Assembly (NCBI GenBank): GCA_963281155.1
Contig: CAUJLY010000001.1
Span: 7,626,001-7,690,000 of the forward strand
Direction of reading: 5' to 3'
DNA length: 64,000 nt
Source of the DNA: Rhabditophanes sp. KR3021
Lineage: Eukaryota; Nematoda; Chromadorea; Rhabditida; Alloionematidae
Shown here: positions 24,115 through 35,887 of the stretch, in pieces
Layout of the letters: every line of letters begins with the position of its first letter
Position numbering within the stretch: the first letter of the stretch is position 1
Notes under the pieces: model-generated
Told to the model about the DNA's origin: nothing
The model's database searches: none
The model's input: only the letters and a program-made list of their open reading frames with translations
Made by a program: the position numbers and the translations under genes

Positions 24115-27100
24115 TTATCTGCGATTGCTGTATGTATTGTTGGTGGAGGAATGATGTTGACTGCTACCATTTTCATTCCAGTAGTTGTTGTTATTCATTA
24201 GGTTGTGGTTTTGAGTTGGGACCGGTGACTGGTGATGATTGTAGGAGCCTGAATTGCTTACCAAGGGAGTTTGGTGGGGTGGTGGTTGAGAATATAGGTG
24301 GTAAGAGTTGTAGGCTGCGGGTGGTTGAACTTTGTTAGGTTGTTGCGGCTGTTGCGGCTGCTGATATTGTTGTTGGGGGTATTGTTGTTGAAGGGGTAAT
24401 TGCTGAAGAGGCTGTTGCTGGAGCGGTTGTTGCTGCTGTTGACTCATTCCATTTCTTGAATAATTACCATTTTTATTCCCATTAGAAACACTGCTCCTGC
24501 TTGAATTGCTCCATTTATTGTCGTCTACTCCGCCAAATGTATTTTGTACCTCTGGGAGTGGATCGAATCCATAACTGCTACCGCTATTCGTATAACTACT
24601 GAGAGTTTGTTCACCGAAAATATTCATGACATCGTCATTTGAAGGAGGTGGTTTAGTAATTGAAACGTAATCATTAGCTACATTAGTTTCATCTTCTTTT
24701 CGTTTTGTTAAATTTTCAAGACCTTCAATTTTTTCATCCAATGTTTGGTTTAACAAAACAAGCAAAAAGTCATCACTACATAAGGGTGCAAATAGTTGAT
24801 CTTTGTTTTGTACTTTATCAACGGGAGCTTTGGATTCAACTACAGCAACTTTCTCAGTGGTAACTTTTGGTTTATCCTGATAAGCAGCTCCATTTGCAGT
24901 TGAAGCAACTAAATTATCACCAACTCCCCAGGAACAAAATCCTCCCATTGAATTCCAAGTTGAATTACCACTAACATCAGACTGAGTTTGGCGAAAAGTC
25001 AAATCTGTTGTCAATGCAGGTAAAGAAACAGGCGTAGAAGTCTTTTGTGCTGTATTTAGAAAACTTCTAGTAGGTGTTTGGCTAATATAAGCTGGTGGTT
25101 TCACTCCAATTGGAGTTAATGGATGAATTTGTGGTGGAGGGTCTGCGTAAATATGATTAATTGGGGGAGTTTCCTGGAAAGGTCTATTTGAGATATGATT
25201 TTTAAGAGCAGGTTTTTCAAAAGCTCTAAATGATGATACAATATTAGTTGTTTCTTTAGGGGCCGGAGATCTCTTCTTAGACACTATAGGAGCTGCCACA
25301 ACGACTGGGGGAGGCAACGGGGCAGGAATTGGCTCTAATTTGGGCAAAGGATGAGGCTTGCTAATTCGCTTTTTGCTAACACCAACCGAAGGATCTTCTT
25401 TGTGTGCTAGATAATCTTTTTTATAATCACCAATTGCCTTTTTAGCAGAGACAATATATGCTTCTAGCCTCCTGACATTAGACTTAACTATTTCTTTTGC
25501 ATGCGGCTGTAGAGATTCAATTTTTTCATTCAAATGATTAATTTCATTGTTTGCCTTTTCAAGGGAAAAGTCGTAAGATTGTTCGATAAGCTCAAAGTTT
25601 TTCTCCAATAGAACAGCTTCCATTTTCTTCACCTTTTCTGTCAAGGTATTAATCTCCTTTTCGGAAGATTTCTTTAAGGTATTGAACTGAGTCTCAATTT
25701 TCTTTGTGGAAGATCCTTTTTCGTCATTCCTCTTTTCTAAGTTCTTGTTAGCATCTTGAAGGATTGAAATGTCCTGCTGAAGATTTCTCTTTGAATCCAT
25801 CAAAGATTGGTTTTCACGCTTGAATTTGGCAATTTCCTCATCAGTATTTTTTTTGTAAGCAGCATGCTCCTTAGTCAATTGTTTCAAACTAGCATTATTG
25901 GTTCTGAAGTTTTCAATAGCATCATCATTAATCCTGTTTCTTTCAACCAACTTTTTGTTATCTTCCTCGGCAGTTTTGCATTGATCAGTCAAAATAGAAT
26001 TAACCTCAAGTATCCTGGCATTTTCAACTTTAAGAACAGTGAGATCTCTAGCTTTAATTTGTAATTCTGACTCCATCTTAATCTTTTCATTTTCAAAAGT
26101 CTTCAACTTAGTATCCACCATAAGATTGTAGTCTTTCCAACGTTTGATTAAATCTCTAACAACATTAATGATATCTCTTGGAACCATTAATTTAAATTCT
26201 TGTGCTTTAAAATTGTAATATTTAAGTTTACTAAAATCAATCTCGGCATTATCCTTCTCAAAATCAGCACGTTTAGAATTGAGAGACTGAACCATTTCAA
26301 AGAAGCTTGGTGCAGAAACATTTTCTGGCTGACAATTAGTTAATTCATCAATTAACTTTGCCACTTGATCACTAGTTTCAGCCCTGATAACTTCAGAATC
26401 ACGCAATTTGCTTTCGTGACTTTTAAGATCAATTTGACTGACTAGACTTTTTAGAGTCATCATCACAGCTTCACTTTCGATTTTTTTTTCAGGAAATTGG
26501 TTTTCCCATAACTCGAACAGACTGAATCCGCCCAGCATATTCATATCATGTGACTGTACTCTTTTTTGGGTTCGTTCAATTTTTCTTTCTCTCGCTCCCA
26601 ACACATTCAGCTCCTGCTCACTAACGAGATCCGGATCATAAAGAAGGGAAATAGGGCGATTTAATAATTTAGGAAACGCATGAATGTTGAAGAAATCCGA
26701 TGAGTCCATTAGTTGAGAGGCAATGTCGGCTTGTGTATAGGTAACACGCAGCCATTCGTTTGTTTCTGCTGGAAAGGTAAAAGATTCCGGGGCAGCTTGT
26801 GACGAACAGGGAGCCTCAATAAACTCATTACTACTTTTGTAATTATCAGGAAAGCCAAAATCAATGTTACCTTCAGCAAACTCAGCACTAGGTCCGTCCA
26901 TTTTAGGTTCGTCTTCTTCGACAACAAATATGTCCTCGATATTAGCTTCTTTATCGGCAAAACTAGACTTAAGGCAACCAGATGGTTTTTCTATAATAAT
27001 AGTTTCAAACTCAATGGTAGGAGAAAAGGTTTGCGGATAGTGGTTGGTATCAGACGCATCTAAATATATAAAACAACATCAATCGATAATTATTAAACAA

Positions 27101-28460
27101 TAAAACATACATAGTGTCTTTGGCGGACTTTCACAAATTACCCAATGCTCAAAGGCGACTTTGGTGGCGGTATTAGTTTCAAAGGTACTTTCCTTTTTGT
27201 TATAACCCTTTTTAGGAGTAATTAGGGGTTGATTGCCTGGTGTAGTCTTGTTTGGATTGGATGTACCACCACTAGTCAAAGTAGGTTCTTTTTTAACGAT
27301 AGGTGTTGGTCTAGGAGGTAGGGCAGATCTGAGTTGGGATTGATTAACCTGATTATATGGTTTTTTATCTGCGATTGTTTTGTTGTTGCCACTGGTTATA
27401 CCACTATGATTGACGGACTGTGTACAAATATTTTTACCGCCACTAGTCACTACTTTTCCGTTCACTTTTTTAGGATTAAAATCAGATGGTTTAGATGGTA
27501 CGGCAACAGGAGAAGGGTTAGTAATATTAGAGTTATTATTTCTCAGTCGATTATCTGCACTTGTCGTCACTTTGGTCCTGTTTGGTAAGCCGATACTATG
27601 GTTTTTCCCCCTATTCACAACTCTTTTAACTCCGTTTGCGGATAGTGCCTGTTTCATAGCTAAATGACCTTTGTGTTCTTCCTTTTGGGTGTCGTCTGTG
27701 TTTTCGAGACGATTAATAGATTGTTTTAACTTTTCCTCAATCAGACAACCATTCAGCTTCTCAACTTCACTTTCCAATTTTTTGTCTTTAGCTTGGCAGA
27801 CTTTCTGTGCCAAGACAACAGCATCTAAAGCTTTATCTATGTGACCCAGTTTACGTTGGTAGTGAGCGAGGTTAAGGTAGTCATGGACACGCTTATACAA
27901 ACTCTGGTAAGTATAAACATTGGTGGGGGTATGAGCACGGACAAAAATTTCAAAAACGCAGCTGTCATTCTCAGAATAACCGCCATTGTTGGAAAGAATA
28001 TCGGCCCAAGGATAGAAAGAGGAATATCCCCAGTCACTTTCCTTGGCCGAATAGGTGTGATTTGTTTTCCTAGAGAAAATCTTGGCATTTTGATTGTTTG
28101 GAAGTATCCTCATTTCAGCCATGGCTGAGCATTTCCAATCATCAGAATAAGATTGCACAAAACATTGAACAAAAAAACCAAGGTTTTTTTCCTTTCTTGA
28201 GTTATTTGTACACGTTCTTGGCATAATCATCATTCGCCTAGAAAAAAGTTACTTATTTGGTTTAATCCAACCAAAACCTACCATGCAGCTCCGTTGATCC
28301 AACAACCAGGACTTCGAACAGTTTCTATCATCTTGCTGATGTCTTTTACTTTGAATCTTAAAGTTCCTGTCCTTTCAATAGCCCCTGGGGGGACAGCTGA
28401 TGGTGTACATTCTGCCGACGTAGAAGGTCCACCACGGTTAATCGAAGTTTGAGCAATCAT
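24115..28460 (-). CDS. MATH-domain, coiled-coil, Gln/Pro/Asn-rich protein
   Basis: Three exons (28460-28282, 28237-27111, 27059-24115; introns 44 and 51 bp, phases consistent) give 1416 residues. The N-terminal 30-155 is a MATH/TRAF-C domain: LRFKVKDISKM, SRKTNHTYSAKESDWGYSSF, then an acidic NDSCVFEIFVRA strand. Next is a helical VHDYLNLAHYQRKLGHIDKA segment and a low-complexity Asn/Ser/Thr/Pro/Lys linker. A long coiled coil follows at about 700-950, then a Pro-rich segment (PAPLPPPVVV). The C-terminus is Q/P/N-rich (QQQQQPLQQQPLQQ, NNNNYWNENG). MATH domains bind short peptide motifs, and the Q/N-rich tail suggests condensate or RNA-granule behaviour, but no function can be assigned. I do not recognise a specific orthologue. 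Likely trans-spliced: ATTAG precedes the ATG. Confidence 0.85.
24325..24447 (-). repeat. CAG/CAA glutamine-rich coding repeat
   Basis: Interrupted CAA/CAG tracts encode QQQQQPLQQQPLQQ and QQQYPQQQYQQPQQP near the C-terminus of the MATH protein. Mixed codons and Pro/Leu/Tyr interruptions suggest selection for the peptide rather than a pure unstable triplet run. Confidence 0.8.
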
Positions 28461-29812
28461 TCTAATGTCAACTATCAGGCAAATATTATTTATTAGTAAA
28501 TATAATGTTAGATATCTAAAGATATATGTCTAAAACGATTTACAAATTAACCAGAAACTAATATGGTAACTAAACTCATTGTAAAAACAACAATTCCAAA
28601 TGTTTTCAAGCAAATGAACTTAAATTCAATGAATTAAGAAGGAAAAAAATAATTAGAAAGTGAAAGCAATTGATTTTAATATTTAAATAGTATCTGGACG
28701 CACATTTCTTTCGAATAAAAGTTCAAAATTGGTACAATACTTTTTAATGTGGGTCAAAATTAAGCTAGTTTTAGTTTTACAAAGTTTGTAGCATTACAAT
28801 CATTGGTGAGATGTATATTTAACGGGAAATACAACTACATTTAAATGTAATTATATAGAGTATTATCAATATTATTAAGAGTGTAACCTTTTAAAAGTAT
28901 TAGACTTTTTGACTTCCCTAAATTGCAACCGGGCAACGTTGTTTTTTAAACGAGAAACACATTTTCAGTTCTCTTTTCATCATTTTTTAGTGTATTGTGT
29001 GCCTTCTGCTGGCGAAAGTATAACTAACCAATATACACATCTATCATATCAGATAAGCGCTGAATAGAAGGGAGATTTATTTAAAAATTGCTGTAGTGAG
29101 TGCTAATTGTAAATAATGAAACACGACGATTGACTGTATGTGTGTCTTGAAAATATACAAAAACTTTAGATAAGATATTCAACATTTGCCACAATTGACT
29201 TCTCGTCAAAAGCTTTCTGGTAATAAGTTTTAATTAAAAAATTGGTCGCATCGTTTCATACATAAAACTGTAGACAGGATATCAATAGATTGAAATGTCA
29301 ATAAGCCCACATGGACATTTATGAATTAAAAAAGGTATAATAAAAATTGCTAACTTCTAAGAGTGTATAGTAACAAACTTTCGTCTATTTTCACATATGT
29401 GGTAGACAGCTTTTCTTTGAAGAAGCGTGAAAGTCATAATCATGATGCTGACTCTTTATGGTATAAATCATATGCATAGATGAAATGTTATTTTTTTATT
29501 AAAAATCGGTAATTAGAAACAGTTATTTGGGTAAAAAACTGGTTTTGCGAAAATTAATAATTTTGGTAGCCGTGAATTTAGGTTAATTCAAGTGCCGTCA
29601 CTAAGCATGGTTGGTCTCTTATTGTTACCTCTACTAATAGCAAAATAATGGATAGACTAATGTTCTCAGAAACATCAAGTGTAACACATATTATTGGAAA
29701 TTAAGACATATAGAAAGCGATAGAACGGTAGAATTACATTTGTTTTTATAGTTATTTATTTTGATTGAAAAATGAATATACAAAGCCTTTCAGCTACTGA
29801 TAATTTCAATTT
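28461..29812. other. Gene-free stretch (1.35 kb)
   Basis: AT-rich sequence upstream of the MATH gene and downstream of the acyl-CoA dehydrogenase. No ORF with coding character, RNA gene or repeat seen. TATTTTGATTGAAAAATGAATAT near 29757 lies in the 3' flank of the dehydrogenase. Confidence 0.4.
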
Positions 29813-31729
29813 CTAGAAGAAGAATGATCCGGTGTTTTTTACTTTGCTAAGTAAATGTCTTGAAATGACAAGACGTTGAATTTGGGAAGTTCCTAGAAAA
29901 AGAACCATTAAAAATAATAAAATGAATAACTTACCCTCATATATCTGGAAGATTTTTGCATCACGCATTAGCTTTTCGACAGGGTACTCAGTGTTGAAAC
30001 CATTTCCTCCAAATATTTGAACGGCATCAGCAGCAGCTTTGTTGGCCATATCGGCTGAGAAACATTTTGCGATAGCACTGTACATGGAAGCATTTGGAGT
30101 ATGATCGTCAATGCATTTAGCGGCCTTGTATGTCATTAAACGAGCAAGTTCGAGATTCATAGCCATTTCAGCAAGCATGAATGAAACTCCTTGGAAGTTG
30201 GCGATTTCAGTTCCGAAAGCTTTGCGTTCTAGAGAATATTTGGAGGCTTCGTCGAGAGCTCTGGCAATGATGGCACAAGCCCCGGCAGCTACAAAGGGTC
30301 TAGTTTTGTCGAATGTCTAAATGGGAAACAAAATTAAGCCGTGTTAGACATTAAATTCAAAGAAGCTGTATAGCAAAGTATCTTTAAGACTTATTCTAAA
30401 GCATTAACCCCTTTTTGCTATTTTTAATACATACCTTCATTGCTATCTTGAATCCTTCGCCTGAAATGATTAATTATTTAAAAATATTCGAATCTTTTAC
30501 TTGCCTGGCTTCCCGACCATTTGACTAGCTGGCACAACAACATCTTCAAAGGTAACTCCGCGAGTGTCAGCAGCTCTTTGTCCCATATTAACTTCCTTTC
30601 TTCCAACTGAAAGTCCGGGAGTATCTCTATCAACGACAAAGGCAGTGAATGCACTCCCAGCTGCAGCTTTTGGATTTGGGTCAGATCTGGCAAGAACAAA
30701 AAACCACTTAGCATGTCCGGAATTACTGATCCACATCTTGTTTCCATTGATAACATAGTCGTCTCCTTTCTTTTCGACCTTAGTTTTGGTACCTAAAATG
30801 CATCATTCAAAATCATGTCCAGGCATTTTTGCAAAGTGACCATGTATTTATATTGGTGTTAGGACATTTGGAATGGTTGTACTCTCTATCTCAAGTAGTC
30901 ATTTTAATCACCTAAGTATTCTAAATTAACTAAATAATGTGTGAAGAACGAACTGGCATGGATGACTGAATGGACTGGGAAGACGAGTATAGTAAGTTTT
31001 AAAGTGGTCTCAATCATATTACTAATGTAAATGTCTTAGCTCCATTGTCTCGAAATAGAAGACTGTTTGTCTGTAATTAAGTTTTTTGTCCTAATCCTCA
31101 ATAATGTTTCTAAATTTAGTGGTAGCAAGCTATCCCAATAAATGGAATTGGTGGTGAAAAACTTGCCTGCTACATCAGAGCCAGCGCAAGGCTCTGTGAC
31201 GGCGTATGAGGCAATTATTGGTTCGTCGACAAGCATTCCTAAGTACTTTTTCTTGATTTCCTCGCTTCCGGCAATAAGAAGTGGTGCACTGGCTAGTCCG
31301 TTTACCCTTAAAATTGTTAAATCATTAATTGCCATTATAATTATGAGCTTACATAAAAGAGGTTGAAATACCGGTACAACCATAACCAAGATTTTCTGCC
31401 AGGATGGTCTCAGAAACCGAGTCAAGGCCTAGACCGCCATATTTTTCTGGAACATTTGTGTTCATAAAGCCAAGAGCATGCCCCTTTTTGACGATATCCC
31501 AAGCAAATTCGCCACTTTTGTCATACTTGGCAGCGACAGGGATAATTTCATCCTTGACGAATGTGGCAGCAGCGGCTCTCAATTCATTTTGGTCTTCGCT
31601 AAAATCTGAATAATAATATTAAATGGAAATAGAGTCTGTTAACCTACTGAAAGAAAGTCCTGAGTTTAAAGAGGAAGTAAATCTCTTGGCAACAGTAGAT
31701 GTAGCGATTTTTTGGGTAGATTGAAGCAT
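29813..31729 (-). CDS. acdh-10: Medium-chain acyl-CoA dehydrogenase (mitochondrial)
   Basis: FAD enzyme for the first step of mitochondrial beta-oxidation. Seven exons (31729-31648, 31605-31353, 31306-31167, 30792-30505, 30460-30435, 30316-29935, 29892-29813) give 416 residues, about MCAD length (421 in human). The N-terminus is Ser/Thr/Lys-rich and reads as a presequence; the ATG follows a TTTTAG acceptor. Seen: [27 protein letters not shown]-binding [19 protein letters not shown] and the MCAD-type catalytic Glu in IYEGTSQIQR, all collinear with human MCAD. Two introns start with GC, not GT: GCA-G|GCAAGT after SDVA (31166) and CCA-G|GCAAGT after KP (30504). In both, only the GC donor keeps the conserved reading frame. 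Assignment to acdh-10 rather than another MCAD paralogue is by similarity only. Confidence 0.93.
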
Positions 31730-32432
31730 CCTAAAATGATATAAACTTATTTTTCCTTTCAAGTCACAAGTTATGTAAAAAGAGAACGTTTAATCAATAG
31801 TAAGCAAAAAATATGTGGAACAACTAAGACTGAAAATACACACACATAATATAATAACATATAATAAGTATAGATAATTTGAATACTGTTAATGCCAGCA
31901 TTCCCAATAATAAAAATAAGGTTAAAGTTGAATGTGAGCTTTACTTTTAAATGTGTTCAATCAAAGAAAGACAGATATTATAAAGATAGATATTAAGATC
32001 GGAAAACAAAGTTAATATTTGCTGTTGTCTAGCTATAAACTACAATGTTTATGTGTCTCTTTTATCAAGTACAGCAAATCAACAGATTATGATGTACTTT
32101 GACCCTAGTCATTCTTTTATAATTAAATTTATTGCATTTATGGAGTACGAGAGCTGTGAATGGAAATTGTTAAACACTTTCTTTGACTAAAGCACGTTAG
32201 ATGGGCGTGATGATGAACATTGATCCTGCAATTATCATTTTGCGCAATTAGATATCAACACTTCGTCTGTAGTTAAAGACGTGAAAGAGAATATCATTTT
32301 GACACAAAATACAAACAATTGATGAAACTATGTCTCCAATGTACAAAAAAGGGCGTCCAACTTTACAATTCGAAAAACAACGATATTATTCATGATGCAA
32401 AAGCAAGTTAATTTAACATTAATAACATGCAT
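31730..32432. other. Intergenic, upstream of acyl-CoA dehydrogenase
   Basis: 703 bp, AT-rich, between the MRM2 stop and the dehydrogenase start. It includes a TTTTAG acceptor (31735-31731 on the minus strand) just before the dehydrogenase ATG. Nothing else recognised. Confidence 0.4.
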
Positions 32433-33110
32433 TTAATGCTTTATTGGGTTTTTAGCTAAAATATACAATTCCGCACTATCATCTTTACAAGCTTTTGGTT
32501 TAATAGTTTTCACAATTTCAAATTTTGTCTTTAATTCTTCAGTCAATTCCTTCCTTGAATTACCTTCCCAAACTTTGCACAAAAACTTTCCATCCTCTTT
32601 CAAATGAATGACATTCGGCGTCGAGATTAACTGCACAACCATTCTACACAACTCAACCAGTCTAATCTGATCTGTCTGCTTATCCCCACTAGGGTTCGGA
32701 GCCATATCCGAGATAACCGCGTCTACTAATCTGTCACCAATACACTCGACTATCTTATCATGTGTTTCCTTCTTCGTAATATCGCATTGCCCCAAAAAAG
32801 TAGCTCCAACCACCGGTTGAATTAATTTCAAATCAACTCCTAAAACAAACCCCCTTCTCTGACGATCGTGTACCCTTTCTACTAAGTATTGAGTCCATGA
32901 ACCAGGAGCAGCTCCTACATCAACAACAACATCACCTGCCCGAAACAGTTTGAACTTTTCGTCCATTTCTTGTAACTTAAATGCAGACCTAGCACGATAA
33001 TTATGCTCACGAGCCTTCTTTGCAAATTCATCTTGAAGTTGTTGCTTCATGTAGTTTCGAGTAGCTGAATTCTTTGATCGAATCGTTGACAGAAAACGGA
33101 TATGATTCAT
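32433..33110 (-). CDS. MRM2: Mitochondrial rRNA 2'-O-methyltransferase (MRM2/FTSJ2, RlmE family)
   Basis: Single exon, 225 residues, typical of FtsJ/RrmJ-family mitochondrial 23S-like rRNA Um methyltransferases. All four K-D-K-E catalytic residues are visible: Lys in RARSAFKLQEM (about 45), Asp in VISDMAPNPSG (about 133), Lys in FLCKVWEG (about 187) and Glu in AELYILAK (about 217). The SAM-binding loop is VVDVGAAPGSWTQYL. The first 20 residues (MNHIRFLSTIRSKNSATRNY) are basic and Ser/Thr-rich, consistent with a mitochondrial presequence. It lies 120 bp downstream of CIAO2B on the same strand with an AAATAG acceptor between them, so it is probably the second gene of a two-gene operon. Confidence 0.93.
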   Translation of the reverse strand: MNHIRFLSTIRSKNSATRNYMKQQLQDEFAKKAREHNYRARSAFKLQEMDEKFKLFRAGDVVVDVGAAPGSWTQYLVERVHDRQRRGFVLGVDLKLIQPVVGATFLGQCDITKKETHDKIVECIGDRLVDAVISDMAPNPSGDKQTDQIRLVELCRMVVQLISTPNVIHLKEDGKFLCKVWEGNSRKELTEELKTKFEIVKTIKPKACKDDSAELYILAKNPIKH

Positions 33111-33229
33111 TTGTAATCTATTTATAATTATTTTGATTATTGAACAAAAAACAGAAAGTATATTAATAGAATTGTATTACTAGAGTTATATAAACAAGAA
33201 CCGTACAAGAAGAAATAAACAAATTACAT

Positions 33230-33751
33230 TTAATAATCTTTTAGGGTCAAGCATTGATTTACTGTTCTCATTAGAGTTTCATTGTCTTTGGCTGCAGCAA
33301 CTCTTTCTTTGTCTGCTAGTTGCTTGTTGATACTGTCTTCACTGTTATGACTGCCTTGTGTGATTCGAGTGATAATTTTCATCCCTGGTGGAAGACATCT
33401 CTCAAGTTTGATCCGAATTGTCAATCCAATAAGAGTTGCCATCGAGCAATGAGGAATAGTTGGGGTAAATCGGACATCTACAAATGGGTTTTTATCGTCA
33501 TTATCAACGTGTATTAGATCTTCCTGTACAACATTTAATTGCTCGAGAGTCAGAGGGTGTTCCGGGTCATTTATATCTCTGAATGGGGCCATATTATATG
33601 AAACATGAAGTACCACTCACCTTATATATTCAAAAACTTCCTCTGCATTAATAGGTTCATCCTCGAAAGCTGCAAAATCTGTTACCTTTAGACTAGGCCT
33701 ATCTTTAATATCGTAAATAACTGGAGCCGCGTTTTCGATTTTTTTAGACAT
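33230..33751 (-). CDS. CIAO2B: Cytosolic iron-sulfur assembly factor CIAO2B/MIP18
   Basis: Targeting factor of the cytosolic Fe-S assembly (CIA) complex, working with CIAO1 and MMS19 to load clusters onto nuclear/cytosolic apoproteins such as polymerases and helicases. Two exons (33751-33621, 33578-33230; 42-bp intron, codon split AG|A) give 159 residues, the usual length. The DUF59/MIP18 core is clear: [38 protein letters not shown] with the conserved reactive Cys, and an E-R-C-L-P-P-G motif. Upstream partner of MRM2 in a likely operon. Confidence 0.95.
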
Positions 33752-34641
33752 TTTAAAGTTAATGAATGGTTTGAAGGTACGTTTGATAACTTGTTTTAGG
33801 TAGACAAGCGTAGTAAGACATACCATGTGATGGAATTTTTTATTCTTTAACTAGACGTCAACGCAACAGTATGAAGTGCGTTTATCTTGATGATAACAGG
33901 ACATTTGTAATATAGATTTTCAAACAAATTAAATTATTTTATATTGCAATTACAACTTTCTATAATAGGAAACTAAAACTTATATTATATTTGGAGTTTT
34001 TACGTGTATAATAGGAAATATTTTACAGAAAGTATTATACATTAGTAGCATTTGGGTTGATCCATGTTCCCATAAATGCTTGATAAAAGAAATAGAGTAT
34101 AAGCGATTAAAATGGCATTCTTATATACTATTAAAATTTAAATAACTACTAAAATTCAAATTTTAACGCTATCCGTTCACCCTATATTTATATCATTCAT
34201 CACAAAAGAGTCTTTATTTTTAAAATAAATTTGCCAATGAATTATCTCATTAGAAGCGGCCCATGAAAGAAACACACTTATTTTAGATTAAGTGAAACGA
34301 GTAGAAGGAACAGTGCTGTAAATATCAATAAAGATAATAGATTATTTAGGGGATCAGCTAGAAACGGGACATTCAACGAGAGCTAAAGCGATGCCTTTCG
34401 ATTAATTAAGCACTTTAATGAACTTATGGCAGAAAATCACTAACTTTAAACATCTCCTTGAATCTGCTGCCACAATTCAGAAGTTGAGTTCAATTGCCCA
34501 AGATCTATATAAAGACAAGTTTGGTAAAATTCAGCAACGCATCTCCAACAAATACAGTGAAATTGAGAAGTTAATAAGTTCAAACTTAGTATGTGTTCAA
34601 GTTTAAATGTATTTAAAATAAGTTAAAAAACACGTGTTATT
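33752..34641. other. Intergenic with one small ORF
   Basis: AT-rich. Contains a plus ORF 34418-34606 (62 residues, amphipathic helical text such as SSIAQDLYKDKFGKIQQR) with no recognised family; it may be a chance ORF or an exon fragment. No other features seen. Confidence 0.3.
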
Positions 34642-35383
34642 TTATTGTTTAATTAAAGGTACTTCATTATTTTTATGACATATTATTGCAACTGAAAAAT
34701 CAGGATGTATATTTATTACTATAAAACAATAAAAGATACATACAACAAAAATAATTACAATGTTTAAAAAGGATGTCCGTGATTGCCTGAAAAAATATTG
34801 TAGATCCGTGATTTCATTTAAGTGAATAAAATGTACTGAACATAAACATTGGAATATAAATACGGTGATTGAGAAAGTGACTACGAAGATGACAGCTGCA
34901 AATATCATATCGTTATATTCAATAATTTTCATTTTATTCAATTCAAAAAGCATAGGTATATTGATATCTTTAATAAGACAGGAACATTTTAATTGTACTA
35001 CACGGGTGTCTTCGGATAAATAAATTTTTTGTGTTTCAAACAACTTAGATATAATATTTCTAAAGTTTTGAAATTCACAAAATAATCACTTTGATAACGC
35101 TCGTATGGTTTTGTTATCTCCCTAATCCATCAAAATATTTAGAAAATAGACGCTCCCTGATTAATATTCCGTTAGCAACGAAGTAATTTTGCCTATGTCT
35201 TGGAAGTTTTAGAGTTTCATATTGTTCAAAATGGAACATTTTACTGTTATTAATAAAGTCAAAAAACATAACATTCGTGTGAGCCAATGAAATCAAAGAT
35301 GAACATGTTTTAGGAAGGCATGATTTCATAATATGTGGTAAAGAAAACACTACTTTCATTGACTCCTTATTTAATTCGTTCAT
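34642..35383 (-). CDS. Orphan membrane-protein locus (two adjacent ORFs)
   Basis: Two minus-strand ORFs in sequence: 35383-35114 (89 residues from ATG, ending FSKYFDGLGR) and a frame open from about 35075 to 34642 with two hydrophobic segments (FAAVIFVVTFSITVFIFQCL, and IVIIFVVCIFYCFIVI) and a Cys pair (KCSC). The two frames differ by +1 and each is closed between 35114 and 35078, so they are joined only if an intron is present. One candidate starts at a GTTGCT donor near 35183 and ends at the ATATCTAAG acceptor near 35044. It could be one spliced two-TM protein, two genes, or a frameshifted pseudogene. No family recognised. Confidence 0.3.
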
Positions 35384-35887
35384 TTTTGGTAGAAATATAA
35401 TTTAGATTGAGTTTAAAGAATACTTGGTGGTAAATTAATAAAAGCGTCAACTATTATGAATAGAAGTTTAGTAATGAAACAAAAAGAATAGATATACAAG
35501 CAACAGTGTACGTGTTTTTGGCGCTTATTTTAATGCCAATCTAACGTTACTCTAATCTGTACAGTAAGTTATTATGTCACAGATACATTATAGAATGAAA
35601 AATTATTTGAAGTGTCATTTCAATGAAGACGCAGTTTTCCCAAAAATAAATTATGTAGATGCTTGAGTTTACCTCAACTATATACCTTATTCATATTTTA
35701 AAACATGTCTTCCATTTTAATTCTTAATCATACATAAATAAACAACCAAAATTAAGTCTTCATAAAAAATTTGATTTATTGTTAAATTATGATGTACGTT
35801 ACCATTCACTTATTAATTTTAAAATAGTCTGAAGCCATTAAATTTTGTAGTAAAATATCTTTATGAGAATTAAATGATCTATATGGG
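35384..35887. other. Intergenic (0.5 kb)
   Basis: AT-rich, no coding signal. The right half is the 3' flank of the transporter gene. Confidence 0.35.

Noticed and set aside
31036..31425. Minus ORF of 129 codons in the acyl-CoA dehydrogenase locus
   Set aside because: Reads through an intron (31307-31352) and past the GC donor at 31166; only its middle matches the family.
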